From Channa striata (lineage: Eukaryota > Chordata > Actinopteri > Anabantiformes > Channidae), in assembly GCA_033026295.1 (NCBI GenBank), contig CM065176.1, forward strand, positions 11,139,945-11,203,944: 64,000 bases of DNA, written 5' to 3'. Below the pieces are notes generated by a model. The model was not told where the DNA came from. It worked only from the letters and a program-made list of their open reading frames with translations, and ran no database searches. This document shows positions 49,544 through 62,600 of this stretch, in pieces. The position numbers and the translations under genes were made by a program. Each line of letters starts with the position of its first letter. Position 1 is the stretch's first letter.

Positions 49544-51353
49544 GATGTGTGTTTAATGTTTTGTATTTTTTTAATTTAAAAATCATCCGTTTCACTTAGT
49601 TTCTATTTTACTCACTCGTAAAACTTGAAGGTGAAGTAAGACACATAATAATCAGTTTGTTGAGACATCCAGTGGAAATCAGATTCTATATGTCCACAGA
49701 AATCAGTAAAACGCTAATAAGATGAGACTATAGATTGACAGTTGACAATTTTGAATCATCTCTTATTATAAATGACTTATTGTGCATTCACACTTCCTGT
49801 AATAAATCCCTTAGCGAGTGACACCTACAATTTATTGTAAACGCGGCATTGAGGTTCAGAATACCTGCTGTGCAAAACAGAGGCAAAAGCTTAACTTTAT
49901 GCACATTTTCTATTACAGAGTTCAGCTACAGACAGCTCAGAGCCAATAGGAGTGTTTTGATTCCAGCAGAAACAGAAGCAAAGTGTGAATGTATTGATAT
50001 GAATATAAACAAAACAGAGGCTGATCAGAGCCGTGTTGGTTTACTATGATTGTTTGTCAGTGAGGTAAAAACCATTTGCTGACATTGTTGGCATGTCTGC
50101 CAGCGAAGGATCAAGTTTCTAGTCTGACAAAAATTCATTCAACATGTTTAATATTTACAAATGTCACAACTGCAGCTTTGCCATATAAAGTTATTTCACC
50201 TTAATTTCTCTCAGTAGGCTGCTTTTTTTTCTACTTTTTCACAAATTAAATGAATAATCAAAGTTCGCAGTTGTCGCCATATTAGTTGTGGGACAAGACT
50301 TCCCGCTCTGAATTTGGGATTTGGGGGTGTGTGTCTCTCACCAGAATGTCCAGTCGTTCCCTGTAGTCGTTACCTGTACCAACAGGTGTTTGCTACTTCC
50401 AGTCCGTCAGAAACTAGAAATGGGTGATAGCTGGTGGAAACTAGTCTAGCAACTTTTTAGCCCCTTTTACCTGGATTACTGTACTTATACAAACCGACTG
50501 GTCACATTTAGAGATGACAAAACTTGACACTGACATTGGTTCATAAGAAAACTATTGACATATGACAGTGTAGTGACTTAAACGTGTAAATATACTTATT
50601 TTTGTTTGTTACAGACTAACTTAAGTTGAACAAGCACACAGCTACACAATGTGAACCACAACGTGCAAAGTGAACAAAGGATCAAGCATGCAGTACATTG
50701 TCTTTAAATTATACGCAAGGATGACACATCACTACAAAGTCGTAAGCTGCCCCAAAGTTCAGTGAACATACAGTAAATCACATCGGACGGCCATTTATAA
50801 AGCTGTCAGTACACAGACTAACCTCCGCCCGACTTTCATTATCACTGTTATTTGGTGTCCCGTACCATCTACACTAAATACATTTTAGACCACCACTTGT
50901 GTTGTAAGCCCCCCCCAGTCTGTGTGCAGTGTCCTCTATAAAGTTCGAGGGGGTGCACATCGTACGATAAAGGTCTATATGAGGCCTGACCCATAAAGTC
51001 AGACAGGCCCGGACACGGTGAGCAAGCCCGCACAGGACCTGCAAACATATCAAGTTCTGTCTGGTGTCAAGATTAGGCACCAGGCCTGAACCAACCTTGA
51101 ACTGCCCAGGTGGAAAAAAGCCATCCCCTCCCAAGCCAATGAGAGACCTCCTCAAAATCCTAAAAATACTTTTAGTTTGTGAAATTCCACAACTGGGTAG
51201 CAGAGGTGTCTGCTGTGTTGACCTCCGACCCGGTTATTGACTCAACTGACATTTTGTTCCTCAGTAGTGTAAGTGCTCTGTCCCCAGCTGTCAGTGCTCA
51301 GTTTATTTTAGGGGGCAGATCAGGACCCCATTACAGCGCTCGCTTTGTGCTGC
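49544..51353. other. Unique sequence, no gene seen
   Basis: The stretch at 50,880-51,150 is more GC-rich and has a 93-codon minus-strand ORF, but neither DNA nor peptide is recognised. It could be part of an old repeat. Confidence 0.4.
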
Positions 51354-51460
51354 CCACCCCCTTTTTATTAGCAGCATAATAGCACAGATACATTATCAGA
51401 GCTAATCAGAGTCAAATGAAGAAAAGTAGTGAAGTGAGACTGCAGGAATTGGCTTTTTCT
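51354..51460 (+). repeat. Copy B of the diverged paired non-coding segment (partner 5,738-5,835)
   Basis: Core 51,387-51,440 aligns with 5,760-5,812 on the same strand; see copy A for the shared words. About 45.6 kb separate them. Confidence 0.55.
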
Positions 51461-54400
51461 CCCTCCCTTGCAGTGCTGCCACACTGACAGACCCATGTTA
51501 AACTTCCCCAACCCCTTTCGCTCTCCTTTCTTCAAACTAATTCTACTTTCTCTCTGTTTTCTTGCTGTTTTCCTCCCTCAGACCTCTTCCTTCCTCTCTC
51601 GGCTCTTTTCTTCACGTCTCGGCTCTCTCTCCCTCTTTCTCTTCCACATTTTTCTCGCTTCCTTTCCTCGGGGATTGCCTGTTTGATATTCTGCTTGTGT
51701 GGTGGGGCAGCAGGATGGATTAGAGCATGGACAGGCCCCACAAACCACCTTGATCTACAGGACAGCTTTTCAATCACTTCTCCAATGCTGTTCCACCTAT
51801 ATAAATACAAGCACTGGGAGACAGCCACGGCACAAGCGGAATAGGAAGAGTGAAAATAATAGAGAGGGCTAAAAACAAAACAGAAAGGACAAATGTAGAA
51901 TCTCACGAAGTGGCACTGTTGCTGTGCAAACAGGGTGAAATAAGCCATAACCTGAGAGTTATACTTCCCATTCGTAATGACTTTGAGTATGTCAAGTGTC
52001 TGCAGGTCTGGAACACAAGCCAACTCAAAGAGAGAACAATGGCTCATTTGCACCTGTAATGACTCCCAGCAGTTTGTGCTTCACAATGGATGGCCTGCAA
52101 AGGCTGTGTCCCTTTGGCTGAGCTCGAGCGTACGCGTCGGTTTTTCTGCCTCTCCTGAAAATAGCAATGAATGCTGCAGATCCCTCATGTGGGTAAAACA
52201 GAATTACTGTGCCTCCCGAGGTTTTTTTTTTTTTTTTAATTGGATCAATAAGGTGATCTTCCAAGGCCGACATTAGGGGGCATTACAAAAAAGGTTACAA
52301 ATGAGGGTGTTTAGTCCCTTTGCACTCTCGGGTACCGGGAGAGTATCGATCCGGTGTGGCTCATCAAACTCTTTTATTGCAAAAGTGACACTTAAACAGT
52401 GATCACCTTCAAAACGTGATTAAAAGGTGAGATAATAAGATGGCATTTCATGGTAGCAGCTTAAAATACTAGTTATTAATGCTGTCAAATATCAGAGTGG
52501 TATTATGCTAAATCTGTGCATGATATGAACCACCGTTATTTTATAATAAAACAAAAACAAATCATATTATATCAGTTGTAACACAGTTTTACAGCTTCAT
52601 TTACAGATCATGCAGAGAAAAGTTGAAAAAACTCTTACTGTATTGTACAGAAATAACTATGACACCATTTTTTGGAACGCATATGTGGAATACATTTGTG
52701 ACGTATGTATGTGCTTCTAATCCACTCTCACAAAACATATAGAGAATTTTACAAACTTTTAGCTTCTATGCATTTGAGAGGTTGACTAGGTTGGTTCCAA
52801 AACCAGCACTTAGCGTCATTTCACACACAGTTGGCTTTGTGTTTTCTCTTTCCTTTTTTTTAGGCAGATCCTTATGTAAATGTGGAGGAGAAATAAGCAC
52901 CACTGGCTCTCCATACTGCCATGCAGTAAATTTATGCACATATTGATCTTTTAGCTTGCAGCGAGGGGCACAGGTACAAGTGGTCGTATGTAGGCTTCAA
53001 TTTTCCTCTCCAAAGAAAGACCCACTCCTGTCAGTCAATACCCATTTTTACTGGTATTGCCATATAACTGGTCTTTTAAGCCCTAGTGTGTAAATGAAAA
53101 GTATTTCTTTCTTTATTGAATATTGATACTGACCTTGAATGCAACAATAAATACATCGGTCTCATGGAATCATTGCCTTGCATGTGACCTTTCAGGAAAT
53201 GTTTTTGTGTGGATTTCCCCACGAGTGCCACTGTAGCTGAATAGGTTTTTCTTCCAAGGCTGGTGTAGCTGAAACCTGAGAAGAAATCGGCATTTGGTGA
53301 CATATCCATGGACCCAAGTGCACTTGCTATTTTTGCATTTTTGAAGAAGTGCACCACGAAAGTGGCCGACGACAGTAAATGCAGATGCAAATGTGCTGTG
53401 GCTTTTCCACATTATGTTACAGTTTAAATCTACAACAAGCAAAAATGATGCTGTTGCTGGCAAATATGAGTGAAGCATGAGCTTGTTTAAAAAAAAAAAT
53501 CCCTTTTAATAAAAAAAAAAAAGCGATGCTCTTTATATCTTTATTAAATGACACGGTTTATTTCTGCCAAGTAACTTCGCCGAGTTATTCAACGATGCCA
53601 TTAAAACCAGAACCAGCCTCCATGCATGGCTGCAAATATATATTAACTGCAGTGAGTGCGTCTCTTGCTGGAAAGTTATAAATGTTATCGCTCACAGTGA
53701 TTCCTTGACAGTGTTTATCACACCACCGAAGGAACACGAGCCGGCCATTCATCCACGTCTGTTAGTGACAGCTCATACACGTCTTTTTGTGCTGTTCCCC
53801 ACAGCACTGCAGGGCTAATGAAAGGTCTGGGGTCTCGCAATGAACCTAATATGTTTTTTGTTACTCCGCAGTTTTTTGTTTTTTTTTCACATTTTGTTTT
53901 CATGCTCTTCATGCTCTGTTGCCTGCAGCGTTGGGCCTGCTGACCAGCAAAGTGGGCAACAGAACCAGGACCCCAGTGTGTAAATTGGTTTGTGTTGGAC
54001 GTGTTTAATTGGAGATTAGTTTGGTCAAGTGAAACACTGAATTTTAATATCAGCAAAGATGACAAGGGTCTTTAACCGGGACCTACAATAATCTGGAGGC
54101 CCTTCATATTATGAGGGCATGTACAGATTCAGTGAACTGAAAACTATGAATGTGCAAGAGACTGTATTTTTCTGTGTATATGCTCCAGCCTTGTAATAGA
54201 CTGTCGGACCATCCATGGTTTTCCCTGTATCTCAAAACTTTTGCTGGGCCAAGACACAACTCCTCAACCCTGAACAGAATTCAACATTAAAATCGACACG
54301 GAATAAAAAGCTAACAGACCCCGGTGGGTCTAACAATGTAGGAACACGCATGTGTGTTTCAGCTCTCATTTTTAACAGGGTAACTAGTAATCTGGAACCT

Positions 54401-55744
54401 ATTACACATAAGTATAACCTGCCTAACACTGCTAATGTGCATGTAAATTGAACCAAAAGAGTGTCATTAATATTCACAGAATATTCACAATATTTAAGCT
54501 TTCTAAGTACCTGATGCTCTGTATGGTTTGGAAAGGTTGTGACTCATATAATTCAGGGACGCGTTTTTATCAGCAGATGGTTAAACTATGATGCATTTAC
54601 AGCTTGGATTTGAAAACATATTCAAATAGCACTAATTCAAAGCATGTAATTATAGCAGTGAAATGTACACAATGATGCGTGGCCTCTTTCATTACACATC
54701 GTGTATAGACTGTGATGGGGAACAGGAACAGAATCTCTCCTTTCTTTCGCCATTTACCCTCCCACCTTCCGCCATTACTGTCATCACACTGGAGCTCTCT
54801 GACTTTGATAGTGCATGAACATGTCCTGCGCCGGGGTGTTAAGGGCAGGAGGGAGTCAGTGACTGATGTGGAGAGCACCAACGCTCCCCCCAGTGTCAGG
54901 CAGTGATTGATGTTCAAAGAATGGTTCAAAAACCCATAACCATCGTGCCTGACAGCCAGAGGCACCTTCCTCTTTCCCTCATATGAAAGTGATATTTGCA
55001 GAGATATGAAATAATTATTATACACAGCTATGTCCAAATGTCACTGGTGTGAAATGAAGGTCCCTTTATATTTCAATAAAATTAATAAAACACATCACAG
55101 AGTGATATTATAGTCCACCTTGTAATTGTAATTTTGGCATTTGAAGAAAATTAGCATTCAGTTATTACACAGTTTTGGGTATGCACTTCAAATATGAATT
55201 GCTCATGAGGTTGTGCTGTGTTATATTAATCGTTCTATACACTGAATAACTACGGAGGTAATAACTGCCAAGGTATAATCGATACTATCTTATATACCAG
55301 TAGAGTACTGCACGTGTAAATAACTTACATTAATATTAAATGTGTTGTTTTTGTCCCAGATATATGAGTCTATTCATCCTGCATGTTCCTTTTTTTATTT
55401 GACCTTCATGAGCAAACAAACAAAAATACATGTGTGTTTTTTTTTCTGTTACGATGAGAGCTTGGGGTTACAAAAATATGGACAAAATAAAATGCCTCTG
55501 TCAACAGTGCTATTTTTATTTTTACACCGGTGACCATTTTGATTGAAATGTCATTGCTTTTATTCATTTTCTCTGATGTTTCTGTTGAACTTTGCACACT
55601 TGACTTGTTCTGTCCATAAAAACATGAATTATCCTCACTGACTTCACAGGAGTCCCACATGCACATGTGACTGCGCACACAAAGAGACTCCACATGTATA
55701 CACATTCCATAACACTGTGAGCTCATCTGTGACATAACAGGGGC
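51461..55744. other. Unique sequence, no gene seen
   Basis: The 173-codon minus-strand ORF at 51,532-52,053 is the longest in the window but runs through a CT-rich tract (51,530-51,670) and shows no domain. A T16 tract at 52,222-52,237 is the only notable simple sequence. Nothing else is recognised. Confidence 0.5.
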
Positions 55745-55829
55745 TTGCAAAAGCATGTTTATGGGGGTATTTATAATAACAAATTATTATTTAGGAGAGT
55801 TTGTATAAATGTAATGTATCACAATAAAA

Positions 55830-56056
55830 TGAAGCATATCCACAGTGACACACCTCAGGGTCAAATACTAAAAAACTCATATTGGCTGTACACCAAAATC
55901 AACTTTTTTATGAGACCTTTGTCATCCTCTTCACTTTTAAAAAACATATTTACTGAGCTTGTCATACATTTTTATCTTTTATGCAATTCACTAGCTCCAA
56001 ATGATTACTTGCAATCGTTGTGCTCATTGTTGAACACAATCCACAAAGTGCATTAA
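55830..56056 (+). pseudogene. Possible reverse-transcriptase fossil of a LINE
   Basis: In one frame the peptide reads SDTPQGQILKNSYWLYTKIN, followed further on by ELVIHFY, LCNSLAPND and LQSLCSLLNTI. This order is that of LINE reverse transcriptases: PQGSILGPLLF...YINDL, then HFYADDT..YCSAPS, then LQS..NTIQ. If right, the ADD of the catalytic box has been lost. The resemblance is by eye and covers few residues, so chance is possible. Confidence 0.35.
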
Positions 56057-56059
56057 TTC

Positions 56060-58904
56060 CCCCCAGAGATATAACTGTGAAAAAAGTAGAAATTAAAAAT
56101 AGAGCTGCATTCACTGATGGAATAAATGGAAAGGCACTTAAGAGAGGATGATGAGAATACTGGTGCATCCCTTGAGAAGGTGGGTGGAACAAATGGCTGT
56201 GGCAGATACGGGCTGAGAAGTCTTCTTAAGATTGACACAGGTAAATGGTGGTGTGCAGGCAGGGGTGGCGTGTCAATTAAGGTGCATAGAGAACCGCTGT
56301 ACGTCTGTGAGCAGCTCATTAACACCAAGGTCAGTTTCATCAGGCACCCAAGCTGTCCTTATTCTCATATTACCAGCAGAGCCGGAAATAAAAAGGCATA
56401 TTGGCCAAGCGTTTGCAAACCTCACCACTGCATGCAGATTCAGAGTTACAGTGCAACTGGAGATGCAAAACCGCATTGAGATGGGTTAGATCCACACATG
56501 TGCAAAATCGTTGTTGTTTAAACGACTGTTTCCCAAGAGGAATTTTAAAAATGCAGAGCAGGGAGCAGGTGCTTGTTAAAATGAACACTGTTATTGAATG
56601 CACATGGCTTCACGGGATATAAATGGCTAAACAACTACACCTTTGCAAAACACCAAGCTCTCAAAGTAAAACACCAATATATTACTTCCTGTTGAGGTTT
56701 GCAGTTTGCTCTGCTAATATTCTCATTGCATACTCCCATATTCATTGAATGAAAAAAAAAATCTTGCATATGTGGTGTGCAAAATGCAGTGATGGTAACA
56801 TAAATCTGACAAAAATGTCAAGTACAGTCACAGCTGAAGTTTAACCTCCTGCTATTAACCTTCACTTCAAGCATGTTAGAGATAAATAGTTAATTGCCCG
56901 AGTTGGCCTGAATGGTTTGTGAACAGGCACACAGAGAGCCCTCACTGGTGATTATTGGTAGTTTCGGCTGCCAGTGTTTCCCTATATCTTCTGACACCAG
57001 GCCCTTTTCTCTCCCGTGTTTTTTGGAAAGCGCTGACGGGAAATATAGAACAGCCCGACATGGTAAATGCCACCCCTGTGCCCTCATCCTAACTCTCAAC
57101 TCAACTGTCAAGATCTAAAAGACAAAAAGCCTCTCGTTAATGGGCTTGGGCGCATGGCTACAGCTCAATTTGTTTGCAGGAGACAGACTTTCAAAGTGTG
57201 CGGATCACCTGCTTGCATCCCTTTGCTCCTACTTACTCTTTCTGTGAATTGACACTCAACCTCGTCCCCCCCCTCCTCTGTCTTTTCCCTTTGTCCCTCT
57301 GTGGATATTCCTGAATGGTTTGTGTCTACAGGCAGCCATTGCACTTGTTTATGCTTTTCTCTTTCAATAAGAGAATGTAGAGGACAGATTCAAACTCTAG
57401 TTGACAATACAGCCAAAACCACTCTCACCCAGACTCCATCAGACATACAAGTTTGTGCTTCTCTTTAAATCAGACACGCTATATCGAATTTGATTAGGGT
57501 TAACACACAGTGATTTTTGCCAATAATGACAAATAACTGTCCAATTAATACCATGTATTTAACAAGAGAAATTTGACTACAGGTGCAGTACATGGCTATG
57601 ACTTACAATGCATCAGGGTTGAAAGCAGACACAAGTTAGGGAATAAATAACAGATGAGGAAATAATCCTATCTCTACAGTTTATGTAGAGATAGGATTAA
57701 ACTAAACTGCATCTGCCATTATGTTTGTGTTGCAAACAGAAATATACAAAAGGCACGACTGTCACGTCACAAAGTTTTATTCTAGTGTTGTTTACAGCAT
57801 GTGGTTCAGTTTATCCAAAAACAGAACTTTGGATGAGCTTAAAAAAGATTGCGATGTTGTTTAAAACTAATTCATAATGTTGTGTCTGCCATCGTTACAG
57901 TATGTTTTTCGTTATTCAGCCAGGAGTCGATTCCAACCTACAGTAATACTGAACTACGCCTAAACACAGTTATGCATAATTTAATAAACACTATTCAAAC
58001 TGGTTGTTGTACTGCAAGATTGACCATTGTGGCATAGAAAAGAAATACTAAGTCTGAGTACATTTTACTGATATGTGTGCATTTATTGAGTGTTTGCAAC
58101 TTAATTTTATGAACATATTCTTATTATGGCATGAAAATGTGTTCTGGTGTCAATTAGATTCATTACACAAAAGTACGTTTGCAAAGGAGGTTTCGATATA
58201 TAGAAATGCATTTTTTATACCTAGGTCAAACTTTACTTATTGGAAAGTAAAGGTCAAGGCCAGGAATTATAATACACATAATGCTCAGTATTTATGTACA
58301 TTCAAACCTATATGTTAAATTTAATTACTGAACACTGATGTGTTTAGTCTTTATACAGAGAAATGTGCTCAATGTTCCAAAAAACAAAACAACTTTACTA
58401 ATATTCTCTGTGGTCAATGAGCTGGAGACTATAAGAATTGTTCAGTTTGTTGGATTTAATCTTTAGTTTCTTCCTCCACCTGGATCAGATACTGTCCATA
58501 CAGAGGATGAAGAGGACACCATAAAAATACCTGAGGGTTTTACACCTTCGCTCTTGTGGGAATTGTGGGGCAAATCACGCGGTGTAACACCAGTGATCTC
58601 GCTTGTGTTCACACCGATGTAGTACAACGGCCTGGAGCTCGTGGGTTTTATTACAAAGGGACCGTACAATGAGTAAGACGATAGAAGGCAGCAGCAGGCC
58701 TCAGGTGGACCCCCCACCTCCTGCCTGGTTTCCCTGTTCATGTGTCTAATTTCCTTTAGATATAAAGTGTAAATTAAAACATTTTGCAGGTAATGAACCA
58801 CAGACACACACACACACAAAAACGCATGCAATCCATTGAAATATAATTTTTTATGTAAGGGGAAAAATTCACTATAACCTATAATGAGTAAATTCACACA
58901 CACT
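56060..58904. other. Unique sequence with a short hairpin and an AC microsatellite, no gene seen
   Basis: ORFs up to 117 codons at 56,053-56,622 overlap each other on both strands. The 146-codon minus ORF at 58,463-58,903 has no domain. A perfect stem lies at 57,663-57,699 and an AC run at about 58,802-58,818. Confidence 0.45.
57663..57699. repeat. Perfect 16-bp hairpin with 5-nt loop
   Basis: TAATCCTATCTCTACA (57,663-57,678), loop GTTTA, then TGTAGAGATAGGATTA (57,684-57,699). No mismatch in the stem. It resembles the larger fold-back at 46,350 in being perfect and AT-rich, but shares no sequence with it. Confidence 0.9.
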
Positions 58905-58940
58905 GCATTTCTTGAAAAGTTGGGACCGTGGTGTAACTAA
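58905..58940 (+). repeat. Possible transposon terminus fragment
   Basis: TTTCTTGAAAAGTTGGGACCG then TGGTGTAA resembles the end of a common fish DNA transposon (TCTTGAAAAGTTGGGACACTG). Only one end is seen and it is short. Confidence 0.25.
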
Positions 58941-59027
58941 ACCAAGAATTATCCTTTGTGACTGAGATGTTAAACGGTCTCAGTTTTATTAAAAACATTA
59001 TTGTGTAGATGAAATCACTGTGTGGGC

Positions 59028-59640
59028 TCAGAACGTCTGAAAACCAACGTCAGTGACCACAGTTTGTTGCTGCCTCCACAAATGTTCAAATTCAAAAGAA
59101 GAAAATATGCCAAACTTCACCATACGTGGGGATGGTATTCTCCAGATGATCAGATGTTGTTTGGCAAACTCCAAATGGACTGTGGTTTCCATCTGACCAC
59201 TGTCAGTGTCACTGAGAAGTTTGTCTTTCTGGCAGCTTCCCCCATCTCTGCAGAGGACCTGACCTCTAAGAGTGTCCTGTCCCCTTTTGGCCACGTTATG
59301 CTTTGACTGGAATATGAAGATTTCTGGTGGATCCAGACTTGGAGACTGTGTTCCTGGCAACATTCAAAGCTTTAGAAACTGTTTTATACACTTGATCCTG
59401 ATCTGTGCCTCACAACAAAATGTTATGGTGGAGGTCTACAGAGAGTTCATTGGACATCATGACTTGGTTTTAGTCCTGAGATGTTCTGTGAATTATGGGG
59501 CTGATACAGAACCAGGTGTGAACCTTTCTCAACCAATCAATTCAATTTGCCTCAGGTGAAATCCAGTCAAATTGTAGACTCATGCCAAGAAAACTTAAAG
59601 CAAGCAGAGTGCACCTGACCACATCGCGCTCCCACGAAGA
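59028..59640 (-). mobile_element. Tc1-type transposase fossil (N-terminal and central part)
   Basis: On the minus strand, from about 59,470 leftwards, the peptide pieces KPSHDVQ, VVRHRSGSSV and ALNVARNTVSKS in successive frames follow the N-terminal helix-turn-helix of fish Tc1 transposases (KELSVELRDRIVSRHRSG...AALKVPKNTVAS). Next come LRGQVLCRDGG, HLEFAKQHLIIW (compare RLEFAKRHL) and FSSFEFEHLWRQQQ, where the first catalytic aspartate region is unrecognisable. To the right (59,470-59,640) the non-coding leader is preserved as AATCAATTCAATTTGCCTC, AGGTGAAATCCAGTCAAATTGTAG and GAGTGCACCTGA, which matches the leader of the same elements. Many stops and frameshifts: an old, dead copy. Element ends were not located with certainty. 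Confidence 0.8.
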
Positions 59641-62600
59641 GTGAATCTTTTGTGAATGAGAAGTACATTTTTAATCAATAGCAATTTAAATTTTATTTAT
59701 TTTTTAGGTAACTATTTTATTTCAGAATTATTTAAAGGAAAGAAAAATATGCAAAAACTATAATGGTCCAAAATGTCTGTACATTTAATTCTATTCATTT
59801 ATCTTTTTCAATTTTCAGATTATCAGTGGTCATAGACAGTGGTGACGCCATGAGTATTAAATTAAATCTATTAGCTTATCAGAGATAAACATAAATCTTT
59901 CTTCAAAGTATAATTACACATTCCTCCCAATATAAACAAACTGAGTTGATCGTTTAAAAATGTGTCACACTGTCACACACACCATATATTATATAACAGA
60001 GGTGGGATGAGGTGGAAAGCTGTGGGACTGTCCATAGTGACACACCTGATCCTTTTCCATTACAGCATCCCTGTGGTGGAGCATGTTCCATTTGCCTGTG
60101 TGTTTTTTTTTTATGTTTAAGTATTAAAAACATGGGCACTAACTACGGGAAAGTTGAAGTGCATGAGAAGCAAAGATAGCAATGTGGCAAAACAGCCTTT
60201 TGCTTTTTTCGCAAATTGCTTCAAACCGACTAAAAAAAAAAAAGTGGGTCACAGCTAAAGTGCTGGGATCTTAGCAGCTGGTAAGTGAGACGACACAAAG
60301 CAAGTTGTGCTCCTCATAATCACGATCATTAGAAATCGCTGAGGACAAAACCCCGGTGAGGCCCGGCTGCCTCGCGCGATGTACAGTTAAATGACCTCCT
60401 TTAATTTTCAATGTACGTAATGTAGAGGCTTTAAGCTCGACGACGGGTCAGAGGACGGCGTCGTCCGTTCTCACTTCAATTCATTTCTAATGATTTCATT
60501 ATTCTTTTGATGCCCCCTCCGTTCTCCAACCTTACCCCAGAGCCTCTGGACTGAACACAATTCTGCCTTTAAATGGAACACTGATTGTTTTTCATGTTTA
60601 TTCACAACCCACGGGTCAGCAGCCTCCCATAATCTGCTGTTTCTTCCAAGGACAATTTGGGGGATATCATGAATAAAAATGATCTTAATAATACCGCAGT
60701 GAAAGGACCCATGGCAACTATGAATACCATTAGAGCCTGATCAGAGGCCGTTAGTGTCATATTTATATAGCCAGAGCAACAGTATAGGGCCTGCATGAGC
60801 GACTCCGGAGGACGGCTGTTTACACGCCTTTGTCAGTGGTTCTTTGGTAGATTTTTTCATCCTCACAGTACAGCATTCAGTGGGCTTTTTATACTATAAT
60901 AGAGTTTGATCCCGAGAGGTATTGTTATGTATATTAGTATTAGATAAAGTATTCATCTTTATCCCTGATTGATAATATGGAAACAGAAACATGAGGGAAA
61001 GTCATTGTGTCTTTGGAAGTATCTCTACAGTGAAACAAGCAGCAGGGAGCAGTCACAGTTTGCCTCCCTTCAATACCCTTGACCTACATGGTGAAATTTC
61101 CAGGGGACTGGAGAATTAAAAGTGAAAGAAAAATACAATTATGTGCAGGAAAAAAATGTCAAAAAAACACGTTACGTGATCAAATATAGTATTTTCCTTG
61201 AACTATGGGGTAAGGGGCTGATGACTGTTCTCATAATATTAACATAAAAAAAAAAAACGCAAAAGGACCACAGCAGATTCCAGGGGATGTGTTCTACCTG
61301 CACAATCTCCAAGGGAAGGAGGGGTCGCGGCTGGGGTCGTCAGGACCCTACAAATTACACATACTTTGTCACAGTGTCTTGATTCTGACATTCTGGCTGG
61401 GTGGAGTAAAGCTACAGAGCTATTATTAAGCATGGATTGGAGCTTTAACTGTGGCCACAGCTGATTTCTGTTAATATGGTATGAAATTAATCCTGAGGTC
61501 AAGGCCGGCCTGTCTGAACATCATTGTCATGTTCAAGCATTTATTTTAATTCAAGTATCCCTAAATGTACAATTCCATTATTGACACGATGCACATTCTC
61601 TTCCCTTTTGATTTTAAGACTTGACCTGAGGTCAATCTAAAACCCTAGATTGCACATATATTGTACATTTTGGCTTGACGGATAATATAATTTAGCAGTG
61701 CAAATTGTGCAGTGAATTTCACAACTTTTTTTTTTTTTTAATGGTCTAGTTTTTTATTTCTGACATAGATGCTGCTACTTCAGGTGACCTAGAACATCCT
61801 ACTGCTGAAACACTGGCTTTAAAATAAATTCTACAAAACAGATATGCCAATGTGCTCATGCTTCTATCTAATTTTTCTCCATTATTCATGTTAATAAAGA
61901 TCTTGTCTTGTGCAGTTGAGCACACGTTTCCCACTGTTTGAGCTCCAACAGCAGCTACAGTTATGAAATTAAGTCGTTATGTTGTTTTTTTCAGTTAATT
62001 AGGAAAGGATAAGTCTACTTACAGTAGAGGCAGTAAATGGTAGCTGGGAGTTTTAAAATGTTATGCTCATTTTTTGAAAGGAGACTCAGTGACAGTTTTT
62101 GCTTGTTTTTGCTTGTGGTTCTCCAAACACTTAAAGGATTAATTAAAACATATGTTCTGTTTATGGTGTTGGGGAGCTGAGAAAACCCATTCAATTCCGT
62201 TTTATTAACTTGATACTGTCTGCTACAGGAAATTATGGATTACTTCTGCTTGAAGTTTGCTGTGGCCACAGCTATAAAGCATTATTAAATACCTTGGGTG
62301 TTAGACTACATGTTCAGAATTGTGTTTTCTAATTGTAGTTTAATAGTTAACAATGCATGACTTCCTTGGGGTATTCAAAAAAGTCACTTTGTGCGGTAAA
62401 AAAAAGAATTTTATCGTTATCATATTATAAAGACACTATCCTCAATCGCCATTTCAGTGTTTTGTAAGTTCTGTCAGTTCTGTGCTCTGCTTTCATTGAG
62501 ATTTGAATGTTCCTCTTCCAAGTTATTCACAGGAAGGTCTGCGTAACTGTAACAGGATTTGTCAATTTAAATTAATTCAAATGGCACCACTGAACTTTGA

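Noticed and set aside
51532..52053. 173-codon minus-strand ORF
   Set aside because: It crosses a CT-rich tract that gives a low-complexity arginine/glutamate tail and has no domain.
52222..52260. T16 tract as a minus-strand retrocopy poly(A)
   Set aside because: No polyadenylation signal, no adjacent coding similarity and no target-site duplication were seen.
54597..55037. 146-codon minus-strand ORF
   Set aside because: No recognisable features. Ordinary chance ORF.
58463..58903. 146-codon minus-strand ORF
   Set aside because: Partly a translation of the AC repeat near 58,802. No domain.
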